Part shown: positions 26,206 to 34,328 of the stretch, piece by piece | How positions within the stretch are numbered: position 1 is the stretch's first letter | Layout of the letters: the number at the start of each line of letters is the position of its first letter | Notes under the pieces: model-generated | The model's input: only the letters and a program-made list of their open reading frames with translations | What the model was told of the DNA's origin: nothing | Database searches by the model: none | From: Nitrospira sp. | Lineage (GTDB): Bacteria > Nitrospirota > Nitrospiria > Nitrospirales > UBA8639 | Length of the DNA: 64,000 nt | Direction: 5' to 3' | NCBI GenBank assembly: GCA_028819435.1 | Contig: JAPPLK010000106.1 | Coordinates: 1-64,000, forward strand | Position numbers and translations under genes: made by a program

Positions 26206-26580
26206 AAAAGTGAAAAAAGGGAATGAGATAATGGGATGCACGAAAATTAGGCAATTCGCTTTTTGGTCTATGGTTTGTGATTGGATGGGAATTATCCACA
26301 CAGTAATCCACATGAAATTAAGAAAATTTGTGGACAGAATTAACGGTTTTTTAATAATATTGTTACATGAAATGAAATTGATGTGTTAGTTTAAGTAAAA
26401 TAACAAAAGACTTATTTGGAAAGGTGATTGGTCTTGTATCATATAAAAACCATTGCAGGCAGAGCAGATCGGAGACCAAGCCGTTTCAATGGCAGCATTG
26501 AAGCGCCTATCAAGATTTTGAGAATGTTATCCACAGCATTGACGGGGCGTTTGATGGTTAGCCAGTCCAAGGATATGGTT
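26206..26580. promoter_or_regulatory. AT-rich gap with DnaA-box cluster
   Basis: Two perfect DnaA boxes TTATCCACA lie at 26292-26300 and 26527-26535. A one-mismatch box TAATCCACA lies at 26304-26312, and a weaker reverse box TGTGGACAG at 26329-26337. Between them is an AT-rich stretch (about 26335-26420) with runs of A and T. This resembles an origin or another DnaA-binding regulatory site. No dnaA, dnaN, gyrB or rpmH gene is adjacent, so origin function is unproven. Confidence 0.5.
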
Positions 26581-27102
26581 TCACAAACTCCATAGTGTCT
26601 TGAATCCCCACAGGATCAGAGCAAACGTTCCGATGGCGATGCCAAACGTCCCTACCAGCAATGCAATGACGAATAGCCAGTCTCCGGGAGTCGCACCGGT
26701 TGTTTGTTTACTGGTATAACGCCGTAACAATCGCGCGTTTTTCAGGTTGCTCCGAAACCAGATCGAAAACACGTCGCCGAGGCCCGGGATGGTGCCGATC
26801 AGGGTATTGATCCCCAGGTTGAACGCCATGCGGGCGATCACGATTTTCGGCACTTCGAGTTTGACTGCGAGGAAGAGAAGCGTCGTTCCAATTAAATTGG
26901 CGATCCAATCGCCAAGGCCCGGTATCAGGCCCAGCAGGGCATCTAATCCGACCCGGATCGAAGTGCCGGGAATATGCACGACCGAATCGAGAAGGCGAGC
27001 GAGAGAATCAGCGGAAGTACGCAGGGCTTCTCGTTGCTGTTCCTGCTCGTCATCGAGAATGGGTTTCGGGCGGTGTCGAGAATACTCAGGCTTGTCAGTC
27101 AT
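26581..27102 (-). CDS. DUF4112 membrane protein
   Basis: A 173-residue protein of the DUF4112 family. It contains VVHIPGTSIRVGLDALLGLIPGLGD and a second, related IPGLGD repeat near residue 110. Two to three hydrophobic segments, including one at the C-terminus (WLFVIALLVGTFGIAIGTFAL), place it in the inner membrane. The function is unknown. The gene is single and its promoter side faces the divergent DUF2779 gene. Confidence 0.85.
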   Translation of the reverse strand: MTDKPEYSRHRPKPILDDEQEQQREALRTSADSLARLLDSVVHIPGTSIRVGLDALLGLIPGLGDWIANLIGTTLLFLAVKLEVPKIVIARMAFNLGINTLIGTIPGLGDVFSIWFRSNLKNARLLRRYTSKQTTGATPGDWLFVIALLVGTFGIAIGTFALILWGFKTLWSL

Positions 27103-27228
27103 GGAATCTCAAGAACAGGTCATGAGTTGGAGGAATTGTTTTAACAATGCAGGCTTTTTGTCAAGACCCGAAAGAGCCATTCCGGCTTGGCATGAATCAC
27201 GCGCGCCATCGTTGAAGAGCAATCATCC

Positions 27229-28716
27229 ATGACAAGTCCTCGTGATCCCTCTCGCCTTTCCAAGTCCAGGTTTCTCTCCGGACTGCAATGTCATAAACGG
27301 TTGTATCTGGAGATCCATGCCCCGCAGTTGGCTGCCGAAATTGATGACCGGCGTCAAATCATGCTGGAGATGGGAAAAGAGATCAATGAAATCGCGCACC
27401 GGTATTTCCCCGGTGGTGCCTTGGTGGCCGAGGGGCATCGTCAATCAACGGCCGCCCTGGAAAAAACGGCGGCCCTCATGGCCGATCCGGCCGTGCCCGC
27501 GATTTTTGAAGGCGCTTTTCAATTTGAAGGGACCTTAGTGCGGGTGGACGTACTCGAACGAGTCAACGAGAGCTGGAGGCTGATTGAAGTGAAAGCGGCT
27601 TCACGAGTGAAATCCGTGCACCTCGATGATTTGGCGGTGCAAACCCACGTGCTCCGGGGAAACGGCCTCACGCTGAGCGGCATTTCCTTGATGCGCGTGA
27701 ATCGACACTATGCGTATCCCGGCGGGGATGTGGACCTGCGACAATTGTTCGTGGTCGAAGATCTCACGGAAGCCATCCAGGAAAAACTGCCGGATATGCC
27801 TCCACGACTCGATGAGATGCGAGCGATGCTCGCTCAAAGTCATGTTCCCGCCGTCGAGCCGGATCACCATTGTCACTCTCCTTATGAATGCCCGTTCTGG
27901 TCGCATTGTACCGCGACCAAACCCGCGCGATGGATCTACTATCTGCCCGGCCGGAAAGAGGTTGTGCGTCGGTTGCGCCAACAGGGAATCGAGACTATCG
28001 ACGAGATTCCTGCCCAGGTTTCTCTGCCTCATTTGCAGCAACGGGTGCGGGAGAACGTAGAATGGATGTCGCCAAGGCTGGCGGAGAAACTTCAGTCGAT
28101 CCGATACCCTGTCCATCATTTGGATTTCGAGACGGTGATGCCCGCGGTTCCCCTGTACGCACGCACCCACCCCTATCAGCCCATCCCGATTCAATGGTCG
28201 AACCATACGGAGACGGAAGACGGGACGTTGCGGCATACCGCCTATTTATCAACGGAACAGAAAGATCCGCGTGAAGGTATTGCCGTGAGCCTGCTGGAAT
28301 CGGTCGGGGAGGAAGGCAGTATCTGCGTCTACTCCGAATATGAACGTTACATCGTGAAGGCGTTGGCCGAAGCCGTGCCACGCCTGCGGAAAGACCTGCT
28401 TCGAGTGGGGGAGCGTCTCTGGGACCTTCTCGAAGTGCTGCAAAACCATTATTACCACCCGGACTTTCAAGGGTCGTTTTCCATCAAGTCCGTGCTGCCG
28501 GCCCTCGTCCCGTCCTTGGATTATGGCGATTTGGAAATCAAGGACGGTGCAACGGCATCGGCCATGTACCATCGAATGATGTTTGTTGTGACCGATTGGG
28601 TTGAACGTCAACGCCTGGAATCAGCACTCCTTGCCTATTGCGCACGGGATACGTTGGGCATGGTGGAACTCCGCCGGGTCCTGTCACAAAAAGTGCAAGC
28701 GGCCACCGCATCCTAG
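27229..28716 (+). CDS. DUF2779 nuclease-like protein with Fe-S cysteines
   Basis: A 495-residue DUF2779 protein. The N-terminal half looks like a Cas4/RecB-type PD-(D/E)XK nuclease, with RVDVL then LIEVKAASRVK near residue 113. Cysteine 23 (SGLQCHKRLY) and the cluster CHSPYECPFWSHC near 220 fit the four cysteines that hold a 4Fe-4S cluster in Cas4/AddB nucleases. The C-terminal half begins with HHLDFETVMPAVPLY and ends with YCARDTLGMVEL, as in DEDD-type exonucleases. Two fused nuclease domains acting on DNA or RNA are likely; the biological role is unknown. Confidence 0.8.
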   Translation: MTSPRDPSRLSKSRFLSGLQCHKRLYLEIHAPQLAAEIDDRRQIMLEMGKEINEIAHRYFPGGALVAEGHRQSTAALEKTAALMADPAVPAIFEGAFQFEGTLVRVDVLERVNESWRLIEVKAASRVKSVHLDDLAVQTHVLRGNGLTLSGISLMRVNRHYAYPGGDVDLRQLFVVEDLTEAIQEKLPDMPPRLDEMRAMLAQSHVPAVEPDHHCHSPYECPFWSHCTATKPARWIYYLPGRKEVVRRLRQQGIETIDEIPAQVSLPHLQQRVRENVEWMSPRLAEKLQSIRYPVHHLDFETVMPAVPLYARTHPYQPIPIQWSNHTETEDGTLRHTAYLSTEQKDPREGIAVSLLESVGEEGSICVYSEYERYIVKALAEAVPRLRKDLLRVGERLWDLLEVLQNHYYHPDFQGSFSIKSVLPALVPSLDYGDLEIKDGATASAMYHRMMFVVTDWVERQRLESALLAYCARDTLGMVELRRVLSQKVQAATAS

Positions 28717-28761
28717 GCGACCGACTTGAATCAAGGAACAAGGTAAGGGTACTCTTTGATC

Positions 28762-29214
28762 ATGCGAATCTTGGTATTGCACGGGCCCAACCTGAATATG
28801 CTTGGGGTACGAGAGCAGGAAACCTACGGGGATCAGACTCTTCAAGCCATCAACGATCGACTCATGGAACTGGCGAAGGCCGAAGGGGTGGCCCTTGAGG
28901 CAAGACATTCGAATGGCGAAGGAGAATTGGTCTCGTGGATCCAGGAAGCCCGAGGTCAATTCGATGCGATCGTGATCAATCCTGCGGCCTATACGCATAC
29001 CAGTGTGGCACTTCGGGATGCCATCTTGAGTGTCACCGTCCCGACGGTTGAGGTGCATTTGTCGAACATTCACCAACGGGAGGAATTTCGCCAACGTTCG
29101 TATCTGGCTGGAGTGGCCATCGGCCAGATCAGCGGCTTTGGGTCGTTCAGTTATGAGCTCGGGGTTCGGGCGGTCATTGACCACGTCAGAAGAGCCCGGG
29201 AGAAATCCGGGTAG
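28762..29214 (+). CDS. aroQ: 3-dehydroquinate dehydratase, type II
   Basis: Third step of the shikimate pathway: dehydration of 3-dehydroquinate. The 150-residue protein has the family signature [15 protein letters not shown] at the N-terminus, [16 protein letters not shown] in the middle with the catalytic tyrosine-histidine region, and [14 protein letters not shown]. The start is the ATG at 28762; a TTG two codons earlier is possible. It is followed by a family A repeat and efp. Confidence 0.96.
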   Translation: MRILVLHGPNLNMLGVREQETYGDQTLQAINDRLMELAKAEGVALEARHSNGEGELVSWIQEARGQFDAIVINPAAYTHTSVALRDAILSVTVPTVEVHLSNIHQREEFRQRSYLAGVAIGQISGFGSFSYELGVRAVIDHVRRAREKSG

Positions 29215-29215
29215 G

Positions 29216-29246
29216 TCGGATTGGCGAAGGGTAATCAGACAAGAAG
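29216..29246. repeat. Palindromic repeat family B, degenerate copy
   Basis: GTCGGATTGGCGAAGGGTAATCAGAC directly after the aroQ stop, followed immediately by a family A element. Confidence 0.65.
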
Positions 29247-29247
29247 T

Positions 29248-29372
29248 CTCTACCCCACCTGACCTCCCCTTACAAAGGGGAGGAAACGGATGGGAATGCT
29301 GCCTGCATTTTCCGGCTGTGTTGTTTTTCTGGCGTTCCCCTCCTTTGTAAGGAGGGGTAAGGGGAGGTAGAG
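29248..29372. repeat. Palindromic repeat family A, copy 2
   Basis: Begins CTCTACCCCACCTGACCTCC and ends GGGGTAAGGGGAGGTAGAG, with internal hairpins CCCCTTACAAAGGGG and CCTCCTTTGTAAGGAGG. The ends are inverted repeats. The element lies between aroQ and efp and may form a large stem in RNA. Confidence 0.85.
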
Positions 29373-29428
29373 CTAGAGGACAGAAGTACGATTGTCGGGT
29401 TACTTGTGAGAGAAAGGATACGGAAATC

Positions 29429-29992
29429 GTGATTTCAACCGCAGAGTTTCGAAATGGTGCCCGGATGGAGTTGGAGGGCACACCCTACTATATCGTGGAA
29501 TTTCAACACGTCAAGCCGGGCAAGGGCGGAGCGTTTGTCCGGACCAAGTTGAAGAATTTGAAAACCGGTCAGGTATTGGAAAAGACGTTTCGGTCCGGTG
29601 AAAAGTTTGACGAACCGGATTTGGAGGAATGCGAGATGCAGTTCCTCTATGCTGCCGGTGAGTCCTATACGTTTATGGATACCTCCTCCTATGAGCAGTT
29701 CACCTATCAAAAAGGGCAACTCGGCGACGATACCGATTTGCTCAAAGAAAACACGATGGTGGAAATTTTGCTTTACGAAGGCAGTCCCATTTCCGTGCTT
29801 TTGCCGATATTCATGGAGTTGAAGGTCGTGGAAACCGACCCTGGGGTACGAGGTGATACCGCTTCGGGAGGCACGAAACCCGCAGTCGTTGAGACCGGAG
29901 CGACCATCAAAGTCCCGTTATACCTGGAGAACGGTGAAACGATTAAAGTCGATACCCGGACCCGGGAGTACGTCGAACGCGTCCGGTCGTGA
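29429..29992 (+). CDS. efp: Elongation factor P
   Basis: Rescues ribosomes stalled at polyproline stretches. The 187-residue protein has the three OB-type domains of EF-P. The modification loop is HVKPGKGGAF with K32 at the tip, as in lysine-type EF-P, and not the arginine type modified by EarP. The start is GTG at 29429 with AAGGA upstream. It is followed three bases later by accB, so efp, accB and accC form one operon, a common arrangement. Confidence 0.97.
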   Translation: MISTAEFRNGARMELEGTPYYIVEFQHVKPGKGGAFVRTKLKNLKTGQVLEKTFRSGEKFDEPDLEECEMQFLYAAGESYTFMDTSSYEQFTYQKGQLGDDTDLLKENTMVEILLYEGSPISVLLPIFMELKVVETDPGVRGDTASGGTKPAVVETGATIKVPLYLENGETIKVDTRTREYVERVRS

Positions 29993-29995
29993 AGC

Positions 29996-30448
29996 ATGAA
30001 CAGCGAAGAACGAAAAGAAATCCAGGATTTGGTTGAAATTCTCAACGAGCAGAATTTGAACGAGATCGAGGTTCAACGCGGGGACGTGCGTATCCGGATC
30101 CGCCGTGAATCCAGTATGGTGGCGAATGGACAGGTGTCCTCTTCCACGGAATCCGGTCAAACTCCCCAAGCGACCGCAGACGTTGTGGACAAGGATTCAT
30201 CCCGGTTCTTGACGGTCACCTCGCCCGTTGTCGGGACGTTCTACCGGTCTCCGTCGCCGGACGTCGAGCCTTACGTGGAAGAAGGAGACCTGGTGAGCAG
30301 GGGACAAGTCCTTTGCATCGTCGAAGCCATGAAACTGATGAACGAAATCGAATCCGAAGCCGACGGACGAGTCGTCAAGATCCTGGTTGAGAATGAGGCA
30401 GGCGTGGAATATGGACAACCCTTGTTTGTCATCGAACCTCTTCCGTAA
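29996..30448 (+). CDS. accB: Biotin carboxyl carrier protein of acetyl-CoA carboxylase
   Basis: A 150-residue carrier. The N-terminal helical region (KEIQDLVEILNEQNLNEIEV) is joined by a flexible serine/threonine/glutamine-rich linker to a biotinyl domain. The biotinylated lysine is in VEAMKLMNEIES near residue 115. It carries the carboxylated biotin between AccC and the carboxyltransferase in fatty acid synthesis. It starts three bases after the efp stop and ends shortly before accC. Confidence 0.96.
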   Translation: MNSEERKEIQDLVEILNEQNLNEIEVQRGDVRIRIRRESSMVANGQVSSSTESGQTPQATADVVDKDSSRFLTVTSPVVGTFYRSPSPDVEPYVEEGDLVSRGQVLCIVEAMKLMNEIESEADGRVVKILVENEAGVEYGQPLFVIEPLP

Positions 30449-30475
30449 AGCTTGTTTGTTGGACGAGGAGACTCC

Positions 30476-31825
30476 GTGTTTAAAAAAATCCTGATTGCGA
30501 ATCGCGGAGAAATCGCCCTGCGTATTATCCGTGCCTGTCGGGAACTGGGTATCAAAACGGTCGCTGTTTTCTCCGAAGTCGATGAGCAGGCTCTTTTTGC
30601 GCGTCAAGCTGACGAGAGCGTGTGCATCGGCCCTGGTGACAGTGCTTTGAGCTACCTGAATATTCCCAACGTATTGAGCGCGGCGGAAATTACCGGGGTC
30701 GATGCCATCCATCCCGGATACGGGTTCCTGGCGGAGAATGCGCACTTTGCCGAGATCTGCGAATCCGTCGGCATGACGTTCATCGGTCCGACCTCAGAGC
30801 ACGTCGCCCTGCTGGGAGACAAGGCCAAGGCTCGAGAAACCATGCTCCGGCACGGGATTCCCGTCATGCCGGGCAGCGAAGGTGAACTGCAAAACCTTGA
30901 TCATGCCGTCCAGGTCGCGAGCGAACTCGGATATCCCGTGATGGTAAAGGCTTCCGCCGGAGGAGGAGGGCGGGGTATGCGGGTCGTCAGTCGTGAAGCC
31001 GAACTGGGCAAGGCCATATTATCAGCCCAGGTGGAAGCGAGAACGGGATTTGCTCACGACGGCGTCTATCTTGAAAAGTTTTTTCCCGAACCCAGGCACG
31101 TCGAAATTCAGGTGTTGGCCGATGAACACGGACACGCGGTTCATTTGGGAGAGCGTGACTGCTCGATCCAGCGTCGCTACCAGAAATTGGTGGAGGAATC
31201 CCCGTCTCCCGTTGTGGATGACTCATTGAGAAGGGAGATGGGGAAGGTTGCCCTTCAGGTGGTCAAAGCCGTGAATTATCGAAACGCGGGCACCGTGGAG
31301 TTTTTGCTTGATCAAAATCGAAAATTTTACGTGATGGAAGTCAATACCCGGATCCAGGTTGAACATCCGGTCACGGAAATGGTGACGGGCGTTGATCTCA
31401 TCAAGGAACAAATTCGCGTGGCCTCGGGGATTCCATTAGGATTTCGACAGAAAGATGTCCGGTTGCAGGGCCACAGTATCGAATGCCGGATCAATGCGGA
31501 ATGTCCGGAAACCTTCGTCCCGAGTCCGGGGGTCGTCTCGCGTTTTCGAGTCCCGGGGGGGGCAGGGATTCGTGTGGATACGGCCCTGGAAGCGACGAGT
31601 CAGGTTCATCCCCACTACGATTCCCTGATTGCCAAATTGATTGCGCACGGCCAGGATCGTGCTGATGCGCTGGCCCGGGCGCAACGCGCGCTCGACGAGT
31701 TTGTCGTGGAAGGGATCAAGACGACGATCCCCTTGCAGCGGCTTATCCTGCGTGATCCCGACTTTCAAAAAGGCGGCGTTTCCACTAATTTTCTCGACCG
31801 GTTGTTAGCCGGACGTATGCTGTAG
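30476..31825 (+). CDS. accC: Acetyl-CoA carboxylase, biotin carboxylase subunit
   Basis: ATP-dependent carboxylation of biotin on AccB. The 449-residue protein has KKILIANRGEIALRIIRACREL at its start (key pattern NRGEIA), the glycine-rich ATP loop KASAGGGGRGMRVV near residue 160, and the catalytic EVNTRIQVEHPVTEM near 285. GTG 30476 is chosen because GAGGAG lies six bases upstream. It is one of two biotin carboxylases in the window; the other (49505-50923) belongs to pyruvate carboxylase. Confidence 0.95.
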   Translation: MFKKILIANRGEIALRIIRACRELGIKTVAVFSEVDEQALFARQADESVCIGPGDSALSYLNIPNVLSAAEITGVDAIHPGYGFLAENAHFAEICESVGMTFIGPTSEHVALLGDKAKARETMLRHGIPVMPGSEGELQNLDHAVQVASELGYPVMVKASAGGGGRGMRVVSREAELGKAILSAQVEARTGFAHDGVYLEKFFPEPRHVEIQVLADEHGHAVHLGERDCSIQRRYQKLVEESPSPVVDDSLRREMGKVALQVVKAVNYRNAGTVEFLLDQNRKFYVMEVNTRIQVEHPVTEMVTGVDLIKEQIRVASGIPLGFRQKDVRLQGHSIECRINAECPETFVPSPGVVSRFRVPGGAGIRVDTALEATSQVHPHYDSLIAKLIAHGQDRADALARAQRALDEFVVEGIKTTIPLQRLILRDPDFQKGGVSTNFLDRLLAGRML

Positions 31826-31829
31826 CGCC

Positions 31830-32480
31830 GTGCCAAAACCTTCCCTTTCCGGCGTCTATCTCCTGTTGGATGAGCAATGGGCTCCCCGTCATGATTTGCC
31901 GGCCGTCATGGAACTGGCAGCCGGATGCGGTATCCGGTTGTTTCAATATCGGAACAAGACAGGATCCCCACGGGACGTCTTTGCCAAGGGTAAAGAATTA
32001 CGGGAAGTGGCCGTTCGCTTGGACGTCTTGTTCATCGTGAATGACCGGTGCGACCTGGCCCTGGCAGTGGAGGCGGACGGCGTACACTTGGGCCAGGATG
32101 ATCTCCCCCTGGAGTTGGCGAGAAATATCATGGGACGCCACAAGATCATCGGGACCTCAACCCATCGACCCGAGGAAGTGACGCAAGCGACCCGGGGAGG
32201 CGCGGACTACGTCGGATACGGCCCTCTTTTTTCCACAACGACCAAGGAAGCCCACGAGGTGCCCGTGGGATTTGCCGGATTACGGGACATTCGTCCCCTG
32301 ACCTCGTTGCCGGTGTTTGCAATTGGAGGGATCACTCCGGATTCCGTTGAGGAAGTCATCGCATCCGGAGCGAATGGCGTGGCCGTCGCTTCCGCCGTGT
32401 TCGATGCCGTGTCCATGGAACAGGCCATGCGTGATCTTGTCAGTTCCTTTCCTGCACCATCCTCGCCACTTCACGAATAG
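31830..32480 (+). CDS. thiE: Thiamine-phosphate synthase
   Basis: Joins the thiazole and pyrimidine moieties to give thiamine phosphate. The 216-residue TIM-barrel protein has QYRNKTGSP near residue 38, VNDRCDLALAVEADGVHLGQ near 70, GTSTHRPEEV and the phosphate-binding FAIGGITPDSVEEV near 165. It starts with GTG four bases after accC, so it is probably the last gene of the efp-accB-accC-thiE operon. Its 3' end overlaps bioD on the opposite strand by 41 bases. Confidence 0.92.
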   Translation: MPKPSLSGVYLLLDEQWAPRHDLPAVMELAAGCGIRLFQYRNKTGSPRDVFAKGKELREVAVRLDVLFIVNDRCDLALAVEADGVHLGQDDLPLELARNIMGRHKIIGTSTHRPEEVTQATRGGADYVGYGPLFSTTTKEAHEVPVGFAGLRDIRPLTSLPVFAIGGITPDSVEEVIASGANGVAVASAVFDAVSMEQAMRDLVSSFPAPSSPLHE

Positions 32481-33207
32481 TTGAATGGTTTGCGAGCGTT
32501 CTGATGCCGTCTTCCCACTGGTCGGGACGAACCTGTGTGTTGTAGGGGCGGACCTGCGTGTCCGTCCTCAGACAGGGCTCAAAGGGGAGGGGGCCCATGA
32601 CCGGCACGTCGCTGAGTTCACGGATCAGTTTGACGGTGGATGCCTGCTGTTCTTCCGGCGTGGTGTCCGTTTGATTGAGCAGGATCCCGAAAACCGGAAC
32701 GCCAGCTTGCCGGAGCCCCATGAGGGTTAAGCGCGTATGGTTGATCGAACCCAAACAGGTTCGACCGACGATCAAACACGGAAAGCCCAGAAGCCTGATC
32801 AGGTCGCAGACGTCATGGGTTTCAGTCAGGGGTACGAGAATGCCTCCGGCGCCTTCCACGAGCACGTAATCGTGATGAACGGCAAAGGTTCGGCAAGCAT
32901 TGAGAATCGCGTCAACGTCGATGTGTTGTTGCGCGGTCCGCGCGGCTTCGAGCGGAGCCACGGGCTGAGGAAGGCTATAGACGTTCCGCACGTCCACGTT
33001 CTTGCAGGACGCAAATACAGTCCTGAGCCGGCGGACGTCCGAATTCGTCTTGTCCGGCGCGGAGCCCGTCTCGACGGGCTTCATGATCCCGACTTTGGCG
33101 CCGGTTTGTTGCAGCGCCAGCCCCAAGGCCGCAGTCACCACGGTTTTCCCCACGTTCGTATCCGTTCCGGTGATGAAGATTCCGGGTTGTCGAAGTTGGT
33201 TGGGCAT
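32440..33207 (-). CDS. bioD: Dethiobiotin synthetase
   Basis: Penultimate step of biotin synthesis: ATP-dependent ureido ring closure. It has the P-loop GTDTNVGKTVVTAALG near residue 14, KPVETGSAP and EGAGGILVPL near 120. At 255 residues it is longer than typical (about 220-230). Near residues 213-229 it contains RTDTQVRPYNTQVRPDQW, encoded by a dispersed palindromic repeat lying in frame in the gene. The insertion lies in the C-terminal part, outside the core motifs. The gene follows an SDR gene with a four-base gap. Confidence 0.9.
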   Translation of the reverse strand: MPNQLRQPGIFITGTDTNVGKTVVTAALGLALQQTGAKVGIMKPVETGSAPDKTNSDVRRLRTVFASCKNVDVRNVYSLPQPVAPLEAARTAQQHIDVDAILNACRTFAVHHDYVLVEGAGGILVPLTETHDVCDLIRLLGFPCLIVGRTCLGSINHTRLTLMGLRQAGVPVFGILLNQTDTTPEEQQASTVKLIRELSDVPVMGPLPFEPCLRTDTQVRPYNTQVRPDQWEDGIRTLANHSTIREVARMVQERN

Positions 33208-33211
33208 GCAT

Positions 33212-33973
33212 CTACCGGATACGGTTATCCACGTTGTACACCTGACCCGAGATATCCCGGGACGTGGTTAAGCGATAGATCAAATCGGCAACCTCATCGA
33301 GCGAGGGCGTGCGTCCTAAAACGTGAGCATGGAGTTGGTCCGGGTCAGGAAATGTGTCTCCGGCGAGAGGCGATTGATGCCAACCTGGAAAGACCGCATT
33401 GACGCGGACGTTGGCCTTGCCGAGTTCCTTCGCTGCCGACTTGACCAAGCCCAAGGCCCCGGCTTTGCACGCGGCATAAGCCGCTTGGCCTGTCCCGCCC
33501 ATGGTGCTGCTCAGGGAATTCACGACAGTCACGGCGCCTCCGCGTTGTTCGGAAAACAGCCTCAGCCCTTGTTGCAGACAAAGAAACAGGCCCGTGAGGT
33601 TGACGCGCAGCATGCGCTCCCATTCGGCCGGCGTGATGCGGACGGTGAGGCGGTTGGTGGTTGTGCCCGCCGCCCACACCATTGCGTCGAGTTCTGGCCA
33701 GACCGTTTGAACCTGATTAAAGAGTGCGTGGATTTGACGGCCGTCACTCACGTCCGCTTGAAAAGAGCGGCTCTGTTGATCCGGGTTTTCGATTTTGCGA
33801 ACAATAGCATCGGCTGAGTCGTGCCGGGCATGATAATGGACCCCGACGTTCCATCCATCCTGCGCGAATCGAAGACACACCGCTGAACCGATGACTCCGG
33901 AGCCTCCGAGGACGAGCACCGTGGGGGGATCCACGGAGCCCTGCTCCTGCTGCAATGAATGCTTCGGTGCCAT
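33212..33973 (-). CDS. Short-chain dehydrogenase/reductase (FabG-like)
   Basis: A 253-residue SDR with the NAD(P)-binding motif VLGGSGVIGSAV near residue 22, the NAG-like AAGTTTN near 100, catalytic serine in NSLSSTMGG and YAACKAG (Y-x-x-x-K) near 165. It resembles 3-oxoacyl-ACP reductases. The stop is four bases from the bioD start, so the two form an operon. That suggests, but does not prove, a part in making the pimeloyl precursor of biotin. Confidence 0.85.
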   Translation of the reverse strand: MAPKHSLQQEQGSVDPPTVLVLGGSGVIGSAVCLRFAQDGWNVGVHYHARHDSADAIVRKIENPDQQSRSFQADVSDGRQIHALFNQVQTVWPELDAMVWAAGTTTNRLTVRITPAEWERMLRVNLTGLFLCLQQGLRLFSEQRGGAVTVVNSLSSTMGGTGQAAYAACKAGALGLVKSAAKELGKANVRVNAVFPGWHQSPLAGDTFPDPDQLHAHVLGRTPSLDEVADLIYRLTTSRDISGQVYNVDNRIR

Positions 33974-33983
33974 GGCTATTCTA

Positions 33984-34081
33984 CTCTACCCCACCTGACC
34001 TCCCCTTACAAAGGGGAGGGAGAAACGTCGACAGCATTCTCCATTCCCCTCCTTTGTAAGGAGGGGTAAGGGGAGGTAGAG
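33984..34081. repeat. Palindromic repeat family A, copy 3
   Basis: Same layout as copy 2: it begins CTCTACCCCACCTGACCTCC and ends GGGGTAAGGGGAGGTAGAG. The stretch from 34082 to 34328 adds further short palindromes of the type GGGGACGGCC/CCGTCCC and ACAACCACAGGGGGTTGTCC; no gene is visible there. Confidence 0.85.
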
Positions 34082-34328
34082 GCATTGGCCGGAACAACGA
34101 ACCCCGGCGCCTCTGTCTTGCCGTGCTGAGGGGGCTATGGTACGGTGATATAGGGGACGGCCGGAGCCTGCCCTGAGCGAAGTCGAAGAGTGCCGTCCCA
34201 AATGATTCAGGACATTCCACGGTGGGAGGACAACCACAGGGGGTTGTCCCTACAGGACGAAGGCATCATGACGTAGGGGACGGCCCCTGTGCCGTCCCGT
34301 CTGTCAAAACCGAAAAACAGGAGAACGT

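Noticed and set aside
27601..28381. Minus-strand frames opposite the DUF2779 gene
   Set aside because: Shadows of the nuclease gene, whose cysteine and E-V-K motifs are clearly on the plus strand.
31825..31830. A TPP riboswitch in front of thiE
   Set aside because: thiE begins four bases after accC, so there is no room for a leader; none of the conserved thi-box sequence is visible upstream of thiI or tenA either.
29248..34081. Possible CRISPR array from repeated GTAAGGAGGGG units
   Set aside because: The units are single palindromic elements scattered between genes, not regularly spaced, and no cas genes are present.
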